Shown here piece by piece: positions 33,560 to 48,400 of a stretch of 64,000 bases of DNA. The stretch is taken from contig JALNQF010000016.1 in NCBI GenBank assembly GCA_028456385.1, positions 349,127 through 413,126 of the forward strand. Reading direction: 5' to 3'. The stretch comes from Ophiosphaerella korrae. Its lineage: Eukaryota; Ascomycota; Dothideomycetes; Pleosporales; Phaeosphaeriaceae. The first letter of the stretch is position 1. The number at the start of each line of letters is the position of its first letter. Both the position numbers and the translations under genes were made by a program. Under the pieces are notes generated by a model. That model was not told the DNA's origin and ran no database searches. It saw only the letters and a list, made by a program, of their open reading frames with translations.

Positions 33560-34404
33560 TCTATATAATAGTCTAAACTCTTAGCTACTAGCTATAAAGC
33601 TTTTAAAGAAGACTTTAAATATTATAAAATATTAGTTAAGTAATACTAAAGTAACTAATATAAGTATAAAAAAAAGTAGTAAAGCTTCTAGTATATTATA
33701 ATATTTATTTACTCTTTAGTCTTACTATATCTACTATATACGTACTACTTACTATACTAATCTCTACGTTAGTAGCTATTAAACCTAAAGTAAACTATTA
33801 GCGTAGATAAGTATATTAAGTAAGAGTATATACGTAATAGATATCTTAAATTACTTAAGCTTATAAGAAGCCTAGTAAATTAGGATATATAGATAGCTAA
33901 GTATAACTACGCTATTACTAAAGCTAAAACGAATTAGGTAGTAAAGTTATTATAAATTAACGTTATTACTTAAGATACTTTAGTAGCTAATAAACACGTA
34001 GTACTAATTTAGTTAATAACCTTTTAAAATAATAGAAGGCTATTACCTAGTATAAACTAGAGAGAAAGAATAAAACGCTACTATAAGTATATAATAGTAT
34101 ACTATCTTCTAAATACAAAGAGGTATAAAGCTACTTTTATAGTAGATAATACTTTACTTTATACTACTAGTAGTAATACTACTTAAAGTAAGACTAGAAA
34201 TACTTTTTTTATAAATAGCGTACTACTTAATAAATAAAGTAGACCTTGTAATTAACGTATATATAGGAGTAATACTAATATTAACTAAATAAAAAGTTAA
34301 AAAGCTATAAGTAAATAATACTTAGCTTATAAACAACTTTATAAATTTAGTAATTACTACTATATAAATCTTAAAAATATACTAGAATAGTAGTATCTAA
34401 GTAA
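33560..34404 (+). mobile_element. Probable Copia-type gag fragment, RIP-mutated
   Basis: Reading former Gln/Trp codons through the stops, the plus strand resembles fungal Ty1/Copia gag, with segments such as DKYIKQEYIRNRYLKLLK and a LVANKHV..I.LITFQNNRR stretch. It ends abruptly where the Gypsy copy D sequence begins at about 34404. Protease, integrase and reverse transcriptase of this element were not found. Confidence 0.35.
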
Positions 34405-37400
34405 GACTCTAAAAGTCTATTATAATAACTCTCTATAGTTATTCTAGTACTTTAATTAGTTATAATATTCTATATAGTATATATCTACTATACTTATTTC
34501 TATAGTATTCTATACAATGTTATAATACCTCTATTACTAGTTATCTTACTTTTAAGATATAATAATTCCTTAAAAGTTTATCTAGTATTTTATTAATACT
34601 TTAGTATTTATATACTTATAGTTTTTAGAAATATTATATAAATTCTCTTTATATTTTATATAGAATATACGTTCTTCTATAAGCTTTTATAAGTCCTACT
34701 TAGATTTTAAGTTTTTTTATTTCTTTAGAAGTCTTTTCTATTTCTCTCTAAATCTATTTATTTAGCTTACTATTTTTCCTCTTAAGTATTATAGCTATTT
34801 TAGGTATATTTAAGATAAAATATCTATCCTTATTCTTAACTAGAACTATACCTATAGTGTTTACTTCTTTTTATAAATCTAGTCTTCTACTTAAAGTATC
34901 TATAAATTAGTTATCTTTACTTTTTATAAATATAATTTTAAGGTTAAATATTAATAAGTATTCTTACTATCTTATATAGCATTGTAATAAGTCTTTATTT
35001 ATTATAAACTTAATAAGATTCTTGTAGTCTATATAGACCTTTATTTAGTACTTTACTCTTTATAAATATACTTTTAATTACTTAAATAATTTATAAATTA
35101 CTAGTATTTCCTTATTATAAATTAGGTAGTTAAGCTCTACTAGCTTTATTTTCTTAGAAAAATATTTAACAAAGTATTCTTATTTTGTATCTAAGTCCTC
35201 TTATATTTATACTATTCTATAAACTTCTATTTAATTTATTTAAATACTTCGTTATATTTATAAGTCTATTTAAATAGTATATCTTTTTTTATAAGTTATA
35301 TTAATAGTTTTATAAGTTTAGACTATTTTACTATTAACTTTCTATAAAAGTTTACTAGTCTATAGAACTATTATACTTCTTGTAAGTTCTTAAGTCTTAG
35401 CTATTCCTAAATTACTTTAATTCTATTAGGGTCTATTTGTATTTTTCTTAGTTCTATAATAAATCTAAAGAAATCTATCTCTTTAGTATAGTACTTGTAT
35501 TTCCTTATTTTAAAGAATAGTTTATTTTCTACTAGCTTTTCTAGTACTTTATATATATATTATACGTGTTCTTCTTCTATTTCTAAGAATATAAATATAT
35601 TATCTAGGTATATAAATATAAATATATCTAGGTACTCTCTTAGGACTATCTTAATTCTTTCTAAAAATACTACTAGTACATTTATTATTCTAAATATAGT
35701 TTTCTATTTATCTCCTTTCCTAATTCTAATCTAATAATAAGCGTTCTAAATATCTAGCTTTATAAAGTTTTAAGCTTTTTATAGTTAGTCTTATATTTTA
35801 TCTATATATAGTAAGGGGTATTAGTTTTTGTTTATAATTGCGTTTGTTTTTCTAAAGTCTACGTAAAGTTTTTTATTACTTATCTCTTTTTTATCTATAA
35901 ATATAAGCCTATATACTACTAAAGATTAAGTTTCTTATATCTATCCTTTCTTTATAGTATTTTAAATAAATACTTATTTAATTTTTAATTCTTCTTTAGT
36001 TTTTCTATAGACTAGGCTCTAGCTTACGTCTTTTTCTATTTCTAGTTCTATAGCTAAATCCTAAGGTTAGTATTTTAGGAGATAGTCTTTAGGTTTAGTA
36101 AGTTACTTCTCCTATTACTTATATTCCTCTTAGAACTCTCCCTTATATGTATTTATATTAGCTTTTAATATTTCTTCCTTATAGTAGCTAATTCTCTCTA
36201 TTCTCTAATTAATTCTTAGGTTAGTTATTTATAACTATAGTATACCTAGTATTATTTCTTATTCTTTATTAATTATTATTATATCTATAACTATATTCTT
36301 AATTCTTAGGCCTTCTAATTCTAATATAGAAGGTGTAGTTTTAAAACTAATAGGTTCCTAGAATTGTTTACTTTTAATTATACTTAGTTATTAAGAGTAT
36401 TTTTTTATTATATATTTTACTTCTTTATTTTCTATAAACTTGTTTAATATAAAGTTCTTTATAGCTCTACTATTAATTATAATTTATACATTCTTTTTTT
36501 AGTACGTTCTTTCTTTTATAATATATAGGCCTATTATACTATTAAGCTTTACTTACTTAGGCTTTTTTATAAATTATCTATCTTTCTAGAGCTATTACTT
36601 TACTTTCTACTTATAGTCTTATTACTATATATTCCTTGTTAAGTATATTAACTAATTCCTAACCTTTAATATCTTTCCTTTAGATAGCTTTTGTGTAATC
36701 GTATCTTTTTCTTCTTACTAGCTAGGTATAGTTTCTTACCTTAGCTTTTCTATATATATAATAGTTAGTATTTAAGTATAATACCTAGAATACTTTAAAA
36801 TATACTAGATATTCTAGATATATTCTCTTATTATCTCTTTCTTAGTACTTATTAGTACTATACCTTATTTGTACTAGGATATAGTATACTATTAGTATAC
36901 TTAGTATATAGGCTTTCTTAATCTATTACGTCTTTCTTATAAGAAACTACTATTCTCTTTATATAGGTATTCTTCCTACTATAACTATATATTACTCTAT
37001 TTATTACTAGAATACTATAAACTTTATATTCTTAGAATTACGTATTTTCTAGTCTTTGTATACTTCTTCTATATATATTACTAGTAATTATTTTTAAATA
37101 AACTACTAATAATTATTTTATTATACTATATCTATTATAGTATAGCTATTATAACTTCTATTAATTTAGGTATATTCTATATCTTTTATTTTAACTTGTT
37201 CTTTATTACTACCTATTTCTTAGAAAGTAACTTTAGTTTCTTTAAGCTATTCTTAGACTCTTTCTTTTATTACTACTACTCTATTTCTCTAAGAGAACTA
37301 ACCTACTTTTTACTTACTATAAAAGTATATATAGTAGTTGTCTTTGTAATAAAAGGTCTAATAGAGTATTACGTGTTATAGCTTCTTACTTACTACTACT

Positions 37401-39033
37401 TTTTCTTAAAGTTTAGCTTATGCTTTTAGTACTTCCTTCTTGTCTTTAGCTATTTTTAACTAAGTTTCTTTTTTCTTTTTTAGGTCTTTACTTCTATAGT
37501 CTTTTATAAAGTATCTTAACTTCCTATATTTATAATATACTATATCTTTCTTCTTTAATCTATAGTTTTTTACGTAGTAGCCTTTCTTACTATAGTTAAA
37601 GTACTTAAAGTCTTTATTCTTCTTCTTACTATCTTTATTAGCGTCTAGTATTATAAGGTCTCTTATATTGTAATTTCTATAGTACTTACTATATTTATTT
37701 ATTCTTTATTCTTAGAGGTTATTATCTACTTATATTACTTATACCTTTAAGGCTATTAATATACTTAGTTTTTCTATCTAAATTAGCTTATATTAGATTT
37801 CTTTATTTAGTCCTTATTTAAATTTTAATATAAGAGATAGTTTATTCTATTCTATATTTTGTAATAGCTATTTAAATTCTAATATATATTCTAGAATACT
37901 TTTTTATTATTTAAGCCTTTTAAGTTTTTTTTCTACTTACTAAGTAATATTAATATCTCTAAATACTACTCTTATTCTTTGTATAAAGTATTTATAACTT
38001 CTAAAAATAGCTATTATTTTATCTTTCTTTATTCTTAGAGCTTATAGGCTATAATCTATCTAATAGGGTTTAAACTATCTTATAGCCTTCTCTTTTAAGT
38101 ATATTCTAATATATATAACTTTTTTTTCCTTAGTATTAAAGTATAGTACTTGTACGTCTATCTATAGCTATATAACTACTAAGAAGAGTCTTAGTTTTTT
38201 TCTTATTCTATTAAATTTCTTAAGTATAGGTACTTTAGGTAGCTTTTTTATTATACTTATTTCTAATCTCTAGGTAGTTTATTCTATCCTATTCTATCTT
38301 ACTATAATAGCCTTAATTTAAATCTTGTTCTACTAAATATAGTTCTATAGTTCTTTATTCTACGTCTCTAGGGCTTTAATTATAAGTTATATATCTCTCT
38401 TTTTAGTAATTAGGTTATTTAAGTATATCTTAACTACTACATAGTTAGTTCTATCTAACTTGTAACTACTTAGAGGTACTTTACTTTTTTTCTTAGTAAT
38501 ACTTTCTACTATTATATTAGCTTTAACTATACGCTACTTACGCTTTACTTCTTCTAATAACTAAATTAGTAAGGTATAACAAGGTCTCCTATTATTAACT
38601 ATAGAGGCTACTAGGGAGAAGTATAGTATATTAAAAGTTAATAATAAAAGTACGTATTATAATCTATAATAAGCTGTAAATAATAAAAGATGTCTTGTAA
38701 TATTAAGTATTATTACTTGTAGTTAGTAATTAAATTACTAATACTATCCTAATAATACGTATTTCTATAAACTATATACTTCTACTAATCTATTATATAC
38801 CTTTATAGATTACTTTATTCTATTATATAGAATTATAGATTACTTTAATCTATTATACGTTATTATAAATTACCTTAATCTATTATACGTAATTATAGAT
38901 TACTTTATATTACGTGTCCTAGTTGTAGTTTATTTCTTAGTTAAAGTTATTACCTTACTTATCCTATGCTTTGTTAGTACTTAAGTTAGGACTAATTAGT
39001 TCTATCTCGATTTCTATTGTTACTACTATAATA
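34404..39033 (-). mobile_element. Ty3/Gypsy chromovirus, copy D, lacking its 3' third
   Basis: Same family as copy A, same orientation. One LTR (38575-39033, the 5' LTR), then gag, protease, reverse transcriptase (YLDNIFIF-like near 35610) and RNase H on the minus strand, ending at the first integrase motif at about 34404. The corresponding 1.7 kb plus 3' LTR of copy A have no counterpart here. Gag zinc-knuckle cysteines are mutated as in copy A. Confidence 0.75.
38575..39033 (-). repeat. LTR of copy D
   Basis: 459 bp, carrying four units with AATCTATTATA..TTATAGATTA near 38785-38910 that are absent from the copy A LTRs. Confidence 0.8.
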
Positions 39034-39845
39034 ACTATCTTATAAGCTCTTAATATAGTAGTAGATTAGGTATATATTATAAAATTACTTAATAGCTTAA
39101 AGTATCTTAAGCTAATAATAGTACTTATATATTAGATATAGTATACTATAAAGTTTTTTATAGCCTACTAACTAATATTTATAGTATAAATTAAAGATTT
39201 AGTATTATAAATAGGTATTTAAAAGGATATATAGTTGCGTTTTATTAACCTAGAAGTACTTTTCTTTTTCTAATCTAGTAAAGATAATATTAGTATATAA
39301 GAAGTAGTATCTTACTTTAAAGAAAGCTTTTAATAGTTTTTATTATCTACTATCTATAGTAGTAAATATAGCTTAAGCTATATAGTCTTCTAAGTATACT
39401 ATATTTAGTAATTCTTTTATTAAGCGTAAGTTAGTAAAGTATAGTAAGTGTTCTAAGTTTAGTTCTCTATTATAAAGTAGTAGAAAATTTTCTAATAAGT
39501 TTACTAATTTAGATTTTATTCTTATAATATAGTAAAAGTAAGTTTATACTATAGTTACTTATTTTAATTTTAACCTATCTAGCTTTTATAAATCTAGAAG
39601 GCTTAAAGCGTAAATTACTATATCTAGTATAGGTTTTATACTTAGGGCTAGAAGTTAAGAGTTTAAGATAATTTAGTTAGCTTTTAATACTTATAGATTA
39701 GAATTATTTCTAAAGTAATCTTATAGTTAGTAGCTTAGAGTAACTATAACTCTATTTATATTACTAGGTATATATTTAATATAAAAGTTAAATTAAGATA
39801 GAAATAATAACTAGTAGGCCTAGTATTAATTAAAGTTTTTAGTTA
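39034..39845. other. AT-rich sequence, unidentified
   Basis: RIP-like composition, no motif recognised on either strand. May be part of the Copia-like element or of the host of copy D. Confidence 0.3.
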
Positions 39846-41898
39846 CAGAGGGGTGTAAAAAATAAAGAGTATTTTTTTTTATCTTTTCTAAAATACTATA
39901 TTATAATAACTATAGAAGCTAGGAATAAAATAAAATTAGGAATTTATAAAGAAAAAGGTAAATTTTAATATACTTAATATAAACTAGTAATATTACGTAA
40001 TCTATATTACTATATTTATAGTTAAAGTAGAGGTATTTTTTTACAAAGTTTTTAAAGTAGTATAACTTTTTAACTAAGTATAGTTTAGCTAGTAAAGAGT
40101 ACAAAAGTAAATTTATAGTATAAGTTACTTATCTAATTATTTTTTTAGAAGTAGAAAAAAAAAATAAGAAAATTAGATTAATAGTTAGCTTACGTAATAT
40201 ATTACTAAAATATACTTCTTAAGCTACTAAATTAATATTTTTTAAAATTTTTTATAAATTCTTAAAATTAGTACTAAATCTTTTAAAACTAAATCTAAAC
40301 GTCTAGCTTCTATTAGAAGCTAATAACTTTCTTAATAAGAAAGCTACTACCTTAAAAAAGTATATTAAAATAATTTATAATACTATTTAAGGAATTAAGA
40401 AGAAAAAAGCTAAAAAAGTAGAAGATATAAAAAGTTATAAAGAAAAACTTACTAGAGTTTCTAAAAGAGATAAAAGAGTTATTATAAGAGATATAATTCT
40501 AAGCCTAAATAAGATAAATTAGAGATTAAAAATAGAAAATAATCTAACTACTATTATAAGTTAGTTATAATACTTTTTATAAGAAAAGAAAGTTATAACT
40601 AATATAACTACTAAAAAGTCTTTAATTTATAGCTAAATACGTAAAATTAAAGATATAAGTACGCTAAAGAGTAATTAAAGATAGTAGAAATAAAAGAATT
40701 TAATCTAAAAAAGATTATATTATTATATAATAGCTCTATATAAAGTAAGTAGAGAGCTAAATAAAAATACTATAGAAAAATAGTATCTATTTAGGCTAGA
40801 ATGTAATTAGTTTCTATTCCTAATAAAAATACGTTTTAAAAAATTTCTAGTATACTATATTTTTCTATTTTTTGTAATCTTTTTTCCTATTTAACTAGTT
40901 TTTTTATTACTTTAACACTAATTAAGTTCTAGCTAGAAATAAAATATCTTAGTTTAGTAATCTATTTAGATAAGAGAATAATATAGATAAATTGTTATAA
41001 GGAACTATATAAAGACTTTACCTTTTAATAATAGAGAATATAAATAAAAAGTATATAAAATATAGTATAAAACTCTACTTCTTTTTTACTCCTTTTTCTA
41101 ATATATATAAAACTATATATATATAAATCTATATATTAGTTAAATTTCTAAACTAGATAATAATTATCTATATAGGGTAGAAAGATTAATAAGATATCTA
41201 TAAGATTAATAAAAATAAAGCTATTAAGGAATATTATATATAGAATCTAGCTAAGCTTTATCTTTATTCTTTCTTTAGTCTAAATTTAAATCCTATTAAA
41301 AATATATACAATCTAATTAAAGATAAGCTAAATAAATACCCTAGAAAGAGTTTATATATAGATATTAATTTAAAGAGTATAAGAGCTTTTAAGCTTACTA
41401 AAATAAAAGAGTAGAATATAATAAGCTAGTAAGCTATAGATAATTATATACTATCTTTACCTAGAACTTAGGACTTTATAAAGAGAGCTATAGAGTATTA
41501 AACTAAGTATTAGTCTAGTCTAATATATATTTATTAACTAAAGTCTAAAAAAACTACGTTTCTTAATAAAAATTAATATAGTAATACAATATTCCTATAA
41601 ACCTAATATATAATAGATATTAAGTAGATAGTTAATATATTTATAATATTAGAAAAAATATACTAAAAATAAAAAGTTATAAGCCTTTAATTATAGCTTA
41701 AAAATATACCCCTATTTTAGTAAGCTACTATAACTAAGGTACGCTAACTAAGCTATAGATTTTTAGCTAAGCTAAAAGAACTAGATTTTCTCTTTAAATA
41801 TATATATTGTTTATAGTTATAGCTTTTATATTAAGCAAGTTATAATACTTTTAGAAAGGTTAAAAAAATAATAACTCTTTATTTTTTATACCCCTCTA
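39846..41898 (+). mobile_element. Tc1/mariner-like transposon with CAGAGGGG ends
   Basis: 2053 bp with inverted ends CAGAGGGGTGTAAAAAATAA at 39846 and the complement TAGAGGGGTATAAAAAATAA at 41898, flanked by TA on both sides (39844-39845, 41899-41900). The plus strand near 41265-41303 reads YSFFSLNLNPIKNIY, the mutated DDE_3 motif YSPDLNPIENxW with Glu changed to Lys. Size, TA duplication and motif agree with a Tc1 or impala-like element. Heavily RIP-mutated and inactive. Confidence 0.82.
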
Positions 41899-41950
41899 TA
41901 TATATCTCTTTTATTAGTAATTAGTTTATTTAAGTATATTTTAACTACTA

Positions 41951-42410
41951 TATTATAGACGTAACAAGAGAAACCAAGATAGAACTAATTAGTCTTAACT
42001 TAGGTGCTAACAAAGTATAAGACAAGCAGAGTAATAACCTTAATTAGGAAACTACTTATAACTAGAACATATAGTAGTAATCTATAATTACGTACAAATA
42101 GATTAAAGTAATCTATAATAACGTAAGAATAGATTAGAGGTAATCTATAATTACGTATAAATAGATTAGTAATAATCTATAGTATTATACAAGTAGATTA
42201 GTATAAGTATATAGTTAATACAATACGTATTATTAGGATAGTATTAATAATTTAATCTCTTAACTATAGAACGCTAATACAAGATAGTTACAAAATATCT
42301 TCTATTATTTATAGTTTATTATTAACTACTATACAAGCTTTTGTTATTACCTCCTAATCTACTAATACCTTAAGGGTTACTAGGAAGTTAACCTTAGTAA
42401 GCCCCTTACA
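41951..42410 (+). repeat. 5' LTR of copy B
   Basis: Begins TATTATAG (mutated TGTTATAG) and ends CCCCTTACA. Contains four related units built on AATCTATAATTACGTA..ATAGATTA at 42090-42200. Confidence 0.88.
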
Positions 42411-45400
42411 CCTTATTAATCTAGTTATTAAGAGGAGTAAAGCGTAAGTAGCGTATAGTCTAGCTAATATAATAGTAGAAAGTTTAACTAAATAAATAGT
42501 AAAAGCACTTATAAGTAGTTATAAGTTAGATAATACTATATAGAAGGTAGTTAGAGAATATATAAATAACTTAATCTCTAAGAAAGAAGATATAAAAATA
42601 GTAATTAATATTTTAGAAATATAGAATAAAGAACTATAGGAATATTTAAAATAGAATAAAGTATAAATTAAAGCTATTATTAAAGGATAAAACTAGATAG
42701 AACTAATTACCTAATAACTAGAGATAAGCGCAACTAAGAAGCTACCTAAGATACTAGTACATAAGAAGTTTAATAGAACAAGAGAGAAACTAAAACCTTT
42801 TATAGCTTTAGTATAACTCTAAATAGATATATAAGTACTATACTTTAATATAGAAGAAAAGAAGGTAATATATATTAGACTATACTTTAAAGAAGATGCA
42901 ATAAGATAGTACAAACCTTACTAGATAGATTACACGATATACTTTCTAATAACCTAAAAAAACAAGACTAGAGCTATTTTTAGAAGTTATAAATACATTA
43001 CTAAATAGATAAGAGTAGTATTTAGAGATATAGATATTACCTAATAAGCTAAAGAAAAACTTAAGAGGCTTACACAAAATAAAAGTATTCCTAAATATAT
43101 ATTATAATTTAAATAACTAAGCTAAAACATAGAATAAAATAAGTTAGCCTTAATATTATAATTTAAACAAAGACTAAACGTAAAAATTCGATACGAAATA
43201 ATATATATAGAGAAACCTAGGATACTAGAAGCCCTAAAGTAATAGGTAATCTAAATTAATAACAATCTTTAAGAATAGAAAAAGAATAGGTATAGTAATT
43301 AATCTAAAAACTAAGATACTAGAGACCTTATAATCCTTAACGCTAACAAGGATAGAAAGAGAAAGAAGAATAAAGACTTTACGTACTTTAACTATAGTAA
43401 AAAGAGTTACTACGTAAAAGACTACTAATTATAGAAGAAAAAAGATATAGTATATTATAAATATAGGAAGCTAAGACACTTTATAAAACACTATAGAAGT
43501 AAGAACTATAAGAAAGATAAGGAAACTTAGTTTAAAATAACTAAAAAGAAAAAAGAAGTACTATAAGTATAGGCTAAATCCTAAGAAAAAGTAGCTAGGA
43601 GTAAAGAAATATAATATATAATACTCTATTAAAATTTTTATTATAAGGATAACTACTATATATATCTTTCTAGTAAGTAGAGAGAAAGATAATTCTTATA
43701 GAAGAATAGAGTAGTAGTAATAAAAGAAAGAATAAAAGCGTAGCTAGAAGAAATAGTATACGTAATAGACCTAATAATAGAAGACTTAGAAGGGGAGGAG
43801 CCCTAGATTCTATCAATCTAAGCTAAAAGATAGGTATAAGATAAAGAGACTACTATAGCTTCCTCTAAAGAACTATAAAAAATTAAGAAGTAAATTAGTA
43901 TAAAAAGTATAGAGTATACTTAGCTAGACATATAAAACTATAATAGCTATATAATAATAGATATAGAAAAATAAAATAAAGAATAGAAGTTTGTTTAGAT
44001 ATACTTAATAGTTATAAGTATAGAGAAAGCGTATAAAGACTAGAAAGAATATAATCCTAAAAAAATAAAGTTTATACTATTTTAAGAATAGATAAAGTAA
44101 TATATAGTTATAGTAAGAAGAATACTTATATAAAGAGAGTAGTAATTCTTTATAAAAAAGACGTAATAGATTAATAAGGCCTATATACTAAGAATACTAG
44201 TAGTATACTATATCTTAACTATAGATACACCTAGAAAAGATAAGTACTAGGAAGGAGATAACAAAATAATAAACCTAAAACATCTAGTATATTTTAAAGT
44301 ATTATAGATATTATACCTAGATAAAAATTATATTATATATAGGAACTCTAAAGTAAATAATAGTATATAGCTTATAAGAAGAAGAGGCTATAACTATATA
44401 AGAGTAATTCTAGTAAAAGATATCTAAGGATAAGAAGTAATTCTAGAAGATAGATACTTAGTAGTAAGGCTAAGACTAAAACTATTAAAAAAATACATTT
44501 AAGGAAGACTATAGTATAAATACACGTATAATAAATATCTAAAATATAAAGAATATAAACTCTAAGTAAGGTTATAGCCTTAGAAAGATAGATAATTTAT
44601 AAAATTACCTAAGTAAGAAAAACTAGAACGTATAAAAAGCCTATATATTACTAAAATAAGTATATACTAAAGAAAGAAAGTATAACTAATAATTAATAGT
44701 AAAGCTACAAGAAACTTTATATCTAAGAAGTTTATAGAAATATAAGGAATAGGTTATATAATAAAGAAGTACCCTTAATAATTAAGTATAATTAAAGGAA
44801 AACTATTCTAGGAACTAATTAGGTTCAAGACAGTTCCCTCTATATTAGAACTAGAAAGAATAACAATTAAGAATATAGTTATTAATATAACAACAATTAA
44901 TAACAAGTAAGATATAATACTAGGGATACTATAGTTATAAATAACTAACTTATATATTAATTAGAGAATAAGAAAAATTAGCTACTATAAAATAGACATA
45001 CTAAAAGCTAATATAAACACTTATAAAGGAAAATTCCTAGAAGAATATAAGAAATAGGAAAAATAGCTTATAGAACTTAAAGAATATCTTCTAGAATATT
45101 AGCTATAAGACTTAGTAATAGACCTAAAAGAAGATAAAGATATAAGATAGAGTATAGTTTATAGAAAAATAGAAGAAGAATCTAAGATTAAACAAGTATT
45201 TATTAAAAACGTAATCAAGAAAAGATATATATAAGAATCTAAATCCTTAGTAGTATATAGACTTATATTTATAGACAAAAAGAGAATAAGTAATAAAAGA
45301 CTCTATATAGATTTTAGAAAGATTAACGTAATTATAAACAAGAACTAATACCTACTACTATAAATAGATAGAATATAAGATAAGCTACAAAAAGTAAGAA

Positions 45401-48400
45401 TCTTTATAAAACTTAATATCTAGAACGCTTACTACTAGATTAGAATTAAGGAAGGAGATAAGTAGAAGATAGTATTTAGAATATAATATAGATTATACAA
45501 ATACCTAGTTATACCCTTTAGCTTAATAAACACACTAGTAGCCTTCTAAGAAAGGATTAATATAGTACTAAGAGAATACCTAGACGTATTTAGTTTTATA
45601 TACCTAGACAACATCCTTATATTCTTAGAAATAGAGGAAGAACACGTATAATATATATTTAAAGTACTAGAAAAGCTAGTAAAAAATAAATTATTTCTTA
45701 AAATAAGAAAATACAAATTCTATATAAAGGAAATAGATTTCCTTAGATTTATTATAGAACTAGGGAAAATTAAGATTAACTTTAAAAAGATTAAGTTAAT
45801 TAATAAATAGCTAATACTAAGAAACCTAAAAGAAGTATAATAATTTTATAGGTTAGCAAACTTTTATAGAAGACTAATAGTAAGATAGTCTAAAGATATA
45901 AAACTAATAATAAAACTTATAAGGAAAGATACGCTATTTAAATAGAGAAAAGAATATAATAAAGTATTTAATAAGATTAAAAAGAAGTTTATAGAAAACC
46001 TAGTTATTAGAATATATAACCTAGACCTACTAGCAATTATAAAAATAGATGTATCTAACTTAGTCTATAGAATAGTACTAATATAGGAAGATCTAGAGAC
46101 TAAAAAAGAATATCTAGTTAAATACTTCTCTAAAAAGATAAAGATAGTAGAACTTAACTACTTAATTTATAATAAAGAAATACTAGCAATCTATAAAGTA
46201 TTTAAGTAATAGAGAGTATACCTATAAAGAGTAAAATATAAGATAAAAGTCTATATAGATTACAAGAATCTTATAGGATTTATAATAAATAAAGAACTAT
46301 TATAATAATATACTAGATAGTAGGAATTCCTATAAATATTTAATATAGAAATTATATATATAAAAGAGAAAGATAACTAATTTATAGACGCTCTTAGTAG
46401 AAGACTAGACTTATAAGAAGAAGTAAACGTTACTAGTATAGTTCTAGTATAAAATAAAGAAAGATACTTAGTCCTAAATATACTTAAAATAGCTATAACA
46501 CTTAAAAGAAAAAATAGTAAGCTAGACAAATAGATTTAGAAAATAACGTAAAAAGTATCTAAAGAAATAGAAGAACTAGAAATCTAAGAAGGACTTATAT
46601 AAGCCTATAGAAGAACGTATATTCTAAAGAAAATTTAAAGAGAATTTATATAATAATTCTATAAATTACTAGTATATAGCTACTAAGGTATTAAAAAAAT
46701 ATTAGATAGACTACTATAAGATTACTATATTCTAAAAGCAAGACAACTAGTAATAGAAGTACTATAAGATTATATAGAATACTAAAGAAATAAATATAAT
46801 AGATACGTACTATATAGAATACTATAACTAGTAGAAGTACTAGAATAACTATAGAGAGTTATTACAATAGACTTTATTACAAAACTACTTAACTCTAAAG
46901 ATCTAATATTAGGAATTAAGTATAATAGAATCCTAATAATAGTAGATAACTTTATAAAGTACTTATACTTTAGACTATATAAAGAAAAAAGTAGGATAGA
47001 GGTTACTATATATTAGGTTCTAGGAACTATAGTTAGTTAATATAGACTACTAGACAAAATTATTATAGATAGAGATATAAGATTTATATTAAAACTATAG
47101 AGAATAATAACTATATAACTAGGAATTAAATACGTAATGTCTACTATATATTATCTATAAATAGATAGATAATTAGAACGAATAAACTAAATAGTAGAGT
47201 AATACTTAAGATACTACCTTAACTATAACTAAAACAATTAGGTATAGCTACTACCTATAGTACTATTAGTATATAATAGCGTAAAGAATATAATAATAAG
47301 AATATTACTCTTTTTTATAAACTATAGATTTAACCCTAGTATATATAGAATACTAAGACTAGAAGTATCTTAGTCTCTAAGAGGAGAAAACTTTACTAAT
47401 AGACTAAAAGATATATATAACTAGCTAAGATAGGACGTAGAATTCCTATATAATTAAATAGTAAAATACTATAATAAAAAGTATAAATAGGGACCTTAAT
47501 TTAGAGAGGAAGAAAAAGTATAGTTAGTATAGAAAAATATTAAGAGTAAACAACTAAGTTTAAAACTAGACTACGTTAAAATAAGACTATACAAAATTAA
47601 GAAAGAAGTTATACTAGTTATATTTAAACTAAAGCTACTAAACAAGATAAAGATATACTTAACCTTCTACGTAGTACTATTAGAGATAGTACTACAAAAT
47701 ATAGAGCTACTAGTATATAAAGTAGATATATATAGAGAATAAGAAGAATAAGAAGTTAAGAAAATCCTAGTATATTAATTCTATAATAGTAGGAACTACT
47801 ATTTAGTAAAATAGATAAGAATAGACAAGAAAGGATAACTATAAGAAGATATATAGGAACTAGAAGATAATCTTAACTACCTTAAGAAACTAAAGAAGTT
47901 CTAAAATTAGAACTACCTAGAACACCTTATAGTAAATTAAGAAAACTAACAATACTACTACTATATAGAGAGGCGATAAGAACGCCTAACGTAATAGGAG
48001 TAGCTTCTACTATAGCCTTAAAATTAAGCTTAGACTCTATAAAAGTAGCTTACGCTATAGACTTCTTATTATTTAAAGCCTTTATTTTATAAAGATAAAC
48101 TAGATAAGCTTAATTTTCTACTTATATACTTAGAATTTAATTACGTTCTTTTTTAGCTTTAGCAATCTATTTAGATAGTTTATCTTAAGTATAGTTAATA
48201 GCTCTCCTTATTATAAATAAGTATAGATGCGCAAATAAGTATTATTAATATATACTCTATAAAAGATACGCTAGAAAGATTATAAGACGCGTAAGTATTA
48301 GTATAAATATATACCTCGCAAGCCCTACTATATTTTAAAGAAATATACTCTAGAGGAGGATTTATAGATTTATAACAAGAATAAAAAAATATAGTAATAC

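Noticed and set aside
35495..40104. Open frames of 60-80 codons at 35495-35734, 37196-37381 and 39919-40104
   Set aside because: They are composed of Ile, Leu, Phe, Tyr, Ser and Lys as expected from AT-rich DNA, and lie inside RIP-mutated transposons or run against the transposase direction.
39846..41898. hAT element, because the ends resemble the CAGAGGTGTAAA type
   Set aside because: The flanking duplication is TA, not 8 bp, and the transposase remnant shows LNPIxN, typical of Tc1/mariner.
42090..42210. CRISPR-like array in the LTR
   Set aside because: Units are degenerate, spacers are not unique, and the host is a fungus; they are LTR-internal repeats.
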